A stretch of 6,076 bases of DNA, taken from Pseudomonas sp. UBA5782. GTDB taxonomy: Bacteria > Pseudomonadota > Gammaproteobacteria > Pseudomonadales > Pseudomonadaceae. The stretch's first letter is position 1. The number at the start of each line of letters is the position of its first letter. The DNA lies in the NCBI GenBank assembly GCA_002418465.1, contig DIEE01000123.1, positions 15,492-21,567 of the forward strand. The letters are read 5' to 3'. The notes under the pieces were generated by a model. The model worked only from the letters and a program-made list of their open reading frames with translations, searched no databases and was not told where the DNA came from. Positions 4,517 to 6,076 of the stretch are shown here, piece after piece. Both the position numbers and the translations under genes were made by a program.

Positions 4517-6076
4517 ATGGCCGCTTTACTGGTTCCAGGTATGCGCGTTCTGGAGCGCTTCAGCTTCGCGCGCAAGTTTCAGTTGCTGTTCCTGCTCTTC
4601 GTGCTGCCGCTGTGCTTCGCCGCCTGGGTGATCGTCAGCGGCTTCAGCGCCAAGCTGGCGATGGTCGAGAAAGAGCGTGGCGGCATGCGCGCGGTGCAGG
4701 CGCTGGGTGCGGTGCAGCAGGCGATGGTCGAGCAGCGCAACCTGTTCGCCCGCTGGAAGGGCACGGAAAACCAGGCCCAGGCGCTGTTCGAACAGCAGGC
4801 CGGCGAACTCGACAAGGCGCTGCAGGAGGCCGCCACGCGCATCGCCGCCGAGGATTTCAGTGCGCAGACCGACCAGCAGCTGCAGGCGCTGCAAGCCTTG
4901 CGTAGCGAGCTGGCGGTGGACGGGCTGGGCAAGATGGCGCTGCCCGACGGCCTCGAGCGCTACCAGAAATTCCTCCTGCAACTGCAGCGCCTGCGCGACC
5001 AGATCACCACCGACAGCGGCCTGATTCTTGATCCCTGGCTCGACACCTACCTGATGATGGAGCAGCTCACCGCCGTGCTGCCGCGCAGCCTGGAGCGTCT
5101 CGGCAGCTTCTTCAGCCAGAGTCACGGGGCGACGATTTCTCAGCATTTCACCCTGCAGAGCCGGGTGGCGATCCGAGATCTGCGCCGCGCCCTGGACGAT
5201 TCCCGCGCCGGCCTGCAGAAGGCCGAGGCGACCCTCACCCAGGATGCGCCCTGGGTCATGGACAGCCTGCGCCAGCCCTACGACGTTGCCCTGCAGGGCC
5301 TCGACGGCTACACCCAGCGCATCGACCGCGAGCTGTTCGAGAGCAACCCCATCGCCATCGCCCCGGCGCAGTTCGCCGAGGCCAGCGACGCCCTGCGCGA
5401 TCAACTGCTCGGTCTGCAGCAGGCACTCTACGGCGAATTCGACGCGCGCCTGGCCAGCTACCGGCAGGATGCCTTGCGCAGCCTGCTGCAGGTGATCGGC
5501 GCGTTCGGCGTGCTGACCCTGATCGCGCTCTACGTGCTGCTGTGCCTGAACGCCTCGATCCGCCGCAGCACCGCGAGCATCACCGAGGCGGCCCAGGGCC
5601 TGCGCGACGGCGACCTGCGTGTGCACATCGCGGTACACGGCGAGGACGACCTGGCGCAGATCGCCACGGCGCTGAACGCCGCGGTACTGCAGCTGCGCGA
5701 CACCCTCAAGGGCGTCAACAGCGAGAGCCACGGGCTCGGCGATACGGTGCAGCGGATGTACGCCCAGGCCCAGGATTCGCTGGGCGAGGTCGAACAGCAG
5801 CAGGTCCAGCTGAGCCAGATCGCCACCGCCGCGACGCAGCTCGCCGCCACCGCGCAGAGCGTCGCGCAGAGTTGCGAGGAAGCGGCGGTAGATGCGGTGC
5901 AGACCCGCGAGATCGCCATGCAGAGCAGCCAGCGCAGCAGCCGCACCAGCGCCAGCATGCACCAGCTCGGCGAGCGCCTGGGCGACGCCTCGGTGACGCT
6001 CAAGCAGCTGCGCGAGCAGGCGCAGCAGATCAACCGCATCGTCGACGTGATCAAGGGCATCGCCGAGCAGACCAAC
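4517..6076 (+). CDS. Methyl-accepting chemotaxis protein (partial, 3' end beyond the right edge)
   Basis: A transmembrane chemoreceptor that signals to the CheA/CheW histidine-kinase complex. From ATG 4517, with GAGG (4506-4509) seven bases upstream, 520 codons remain open to the edge; an in-frame ATG at 4541 lacks a well-spaced ribosome-binding site. Order: a short cytoplasmic start, TM1 (about 22-42), a periplasmic sensor of about 280 residues (43-321) that reads as almost wholly alpha-helical and heptad-rich, TM2 (about 322-344), HAMP (about 346-400, with the DGDL motif at 364-367 and a ..EDDLAQIATALN.. second helix), then the start of the signalling domain, with the family sequence INRIVDVIKGIAEQTN (505-520) at the edge. 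About 120 further residues with the kinase-binding hairpin tip should follow. The sensor's length suits a double four-helix-bundle (HBM-like) domain rather than PAS/Cache, but this is inference. It contains SGLILDPWLDTYLMM (167-181), a motif seen in other helical sensors. The ligand cannot be predicted. Confidence 0.95.
   Translation, partial: MAALLVPGMRVLERFSFARKFQLLFLLFVLPLCFAAWVIVSGFSAKLAMVEKERGGMRAVQALGAVQQAMVEQRNLFARWKGTENQAQALFEQQAGELDKALQEAATRIAAEDFSAQTDQQLQALQALRSELAVDGLGKMALPDGLERYQKFLLQLQRLRDQITTDSGLILDPWLDTYLMMEQLTAVLPRSLERLGSFFSQSHGATISQHFTLQSRVAIRDLRRALDDSRAGLQKAEATLTQDAPWVMDSLRQPYDVALQGLDGYTQRIDRELFESNPIAIAPAQFAEASDALRDQLLGLQQALYGEFDARLASYRQDALRSLLQVIGAFGVLTLIALYVLLCLNASIRRSTASITEAAQGLRDGDLRVHIAVHGEDDLAQIATALNAAVLQLRDTLKGVNSESHGLGDTVQRMYAQAQDSLGEVEQQQVQLSQIATAATQLAATAQSVAQSCEEAAVDAVQTREIAMQSSQRSSRTSASMHQLGERLGDASVTLKQLREQAQQINRIVDVIKGIAEQTN

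Noticed and set aside
2599..4575. A 658-codon open frame on the minus strand spanning the HD-GYP and retropepsin-like genes
   Set aside because: It is exactly antisense to two genes with clear family motifs, its translation is rich in Gln/Ala/Arg/His/Asp without any recognisable domain, and such frames are common opposite GC-rich genes.
4526..5962. A 478-codon open frame on the minus strand opposite the chemoreceptor
   Set aside because: It is the antisense shadow of a well-supported chemotaxis protein, with low-complexity Ala/Gln/Leu/Gly composition and no family resemblance.

Overview
The window is GC-rich, densely coding bacterial DNA. Protein families, gene density and the type of intergenic repeat all fit a gammaproteobacterium of the genus Pseudomonas; a stutzeri/mendocina-type lineage is a guess from memory. 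I see no insertion sequence, phage gene, CRISPR array, tRNA or rRNA. It looks like ordinary chromosomal core with housekeeping and signalling genes.

Layout, left to right: (1) 1-576, minus strand, the first 192 codons of fdhD, the sulfurtransferase that activates formate dehydrogenases, cut by the left edge. (2) 577-865, a non-coding gap with one 7-bp hairpin and no gene I can support. (3) 866-1354, plus strand, a GNAT acetyltransferase resembling E. coli YiaC. (4) 1355-1493, the gap between two convergent genes, holding a REP-like 72-bp inverted-repeat element. (5) 1494-2381, minus strand, a membrane-anchored lysophosphatidate acyltransferase of the YihG/PlsC type. (6) 2382-2535, a divergent promoter region with a plausible sigma-70 promoter for the acyltransferase. 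(7) 2536-3768, plus strand, a DUF3391 plus HD-GYP protein predicted to degrade cyclic di-GMP. (8) 3883-4407, plus strand, a small exported retropepsin-like protein (DUF785, 'ATP-dependent zinc protease' type). (9) 4517-6076, plus strand, the first 520 codons of a methyl-accepting chemotaxis protein, cut by the right edge, with a sigma-54-like GG-N10-GC site and a small hairpin in its leader.

The last three genes run in the same direction with gaps of about 110 bp, so they could share some transcription, but the gaps also leave room for separate promoters. Functionally they suggest a signalling neighbourhood (c-di-GMP breakdown, a periplasmic protein, a chemoreceptor); any direct link is inference. 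Two coding regions are partial and open at the window edge. Very long reading frames antisense to the real genes are by-products of high GC content and were discarded. I did not find a convincing new biological system; the items most worth a second look are the putative sigma-54 promoter and leader hairpin of the chemoreceptor, the inverted-repeat element, and the chemoreceptor's large helical sensor domain.
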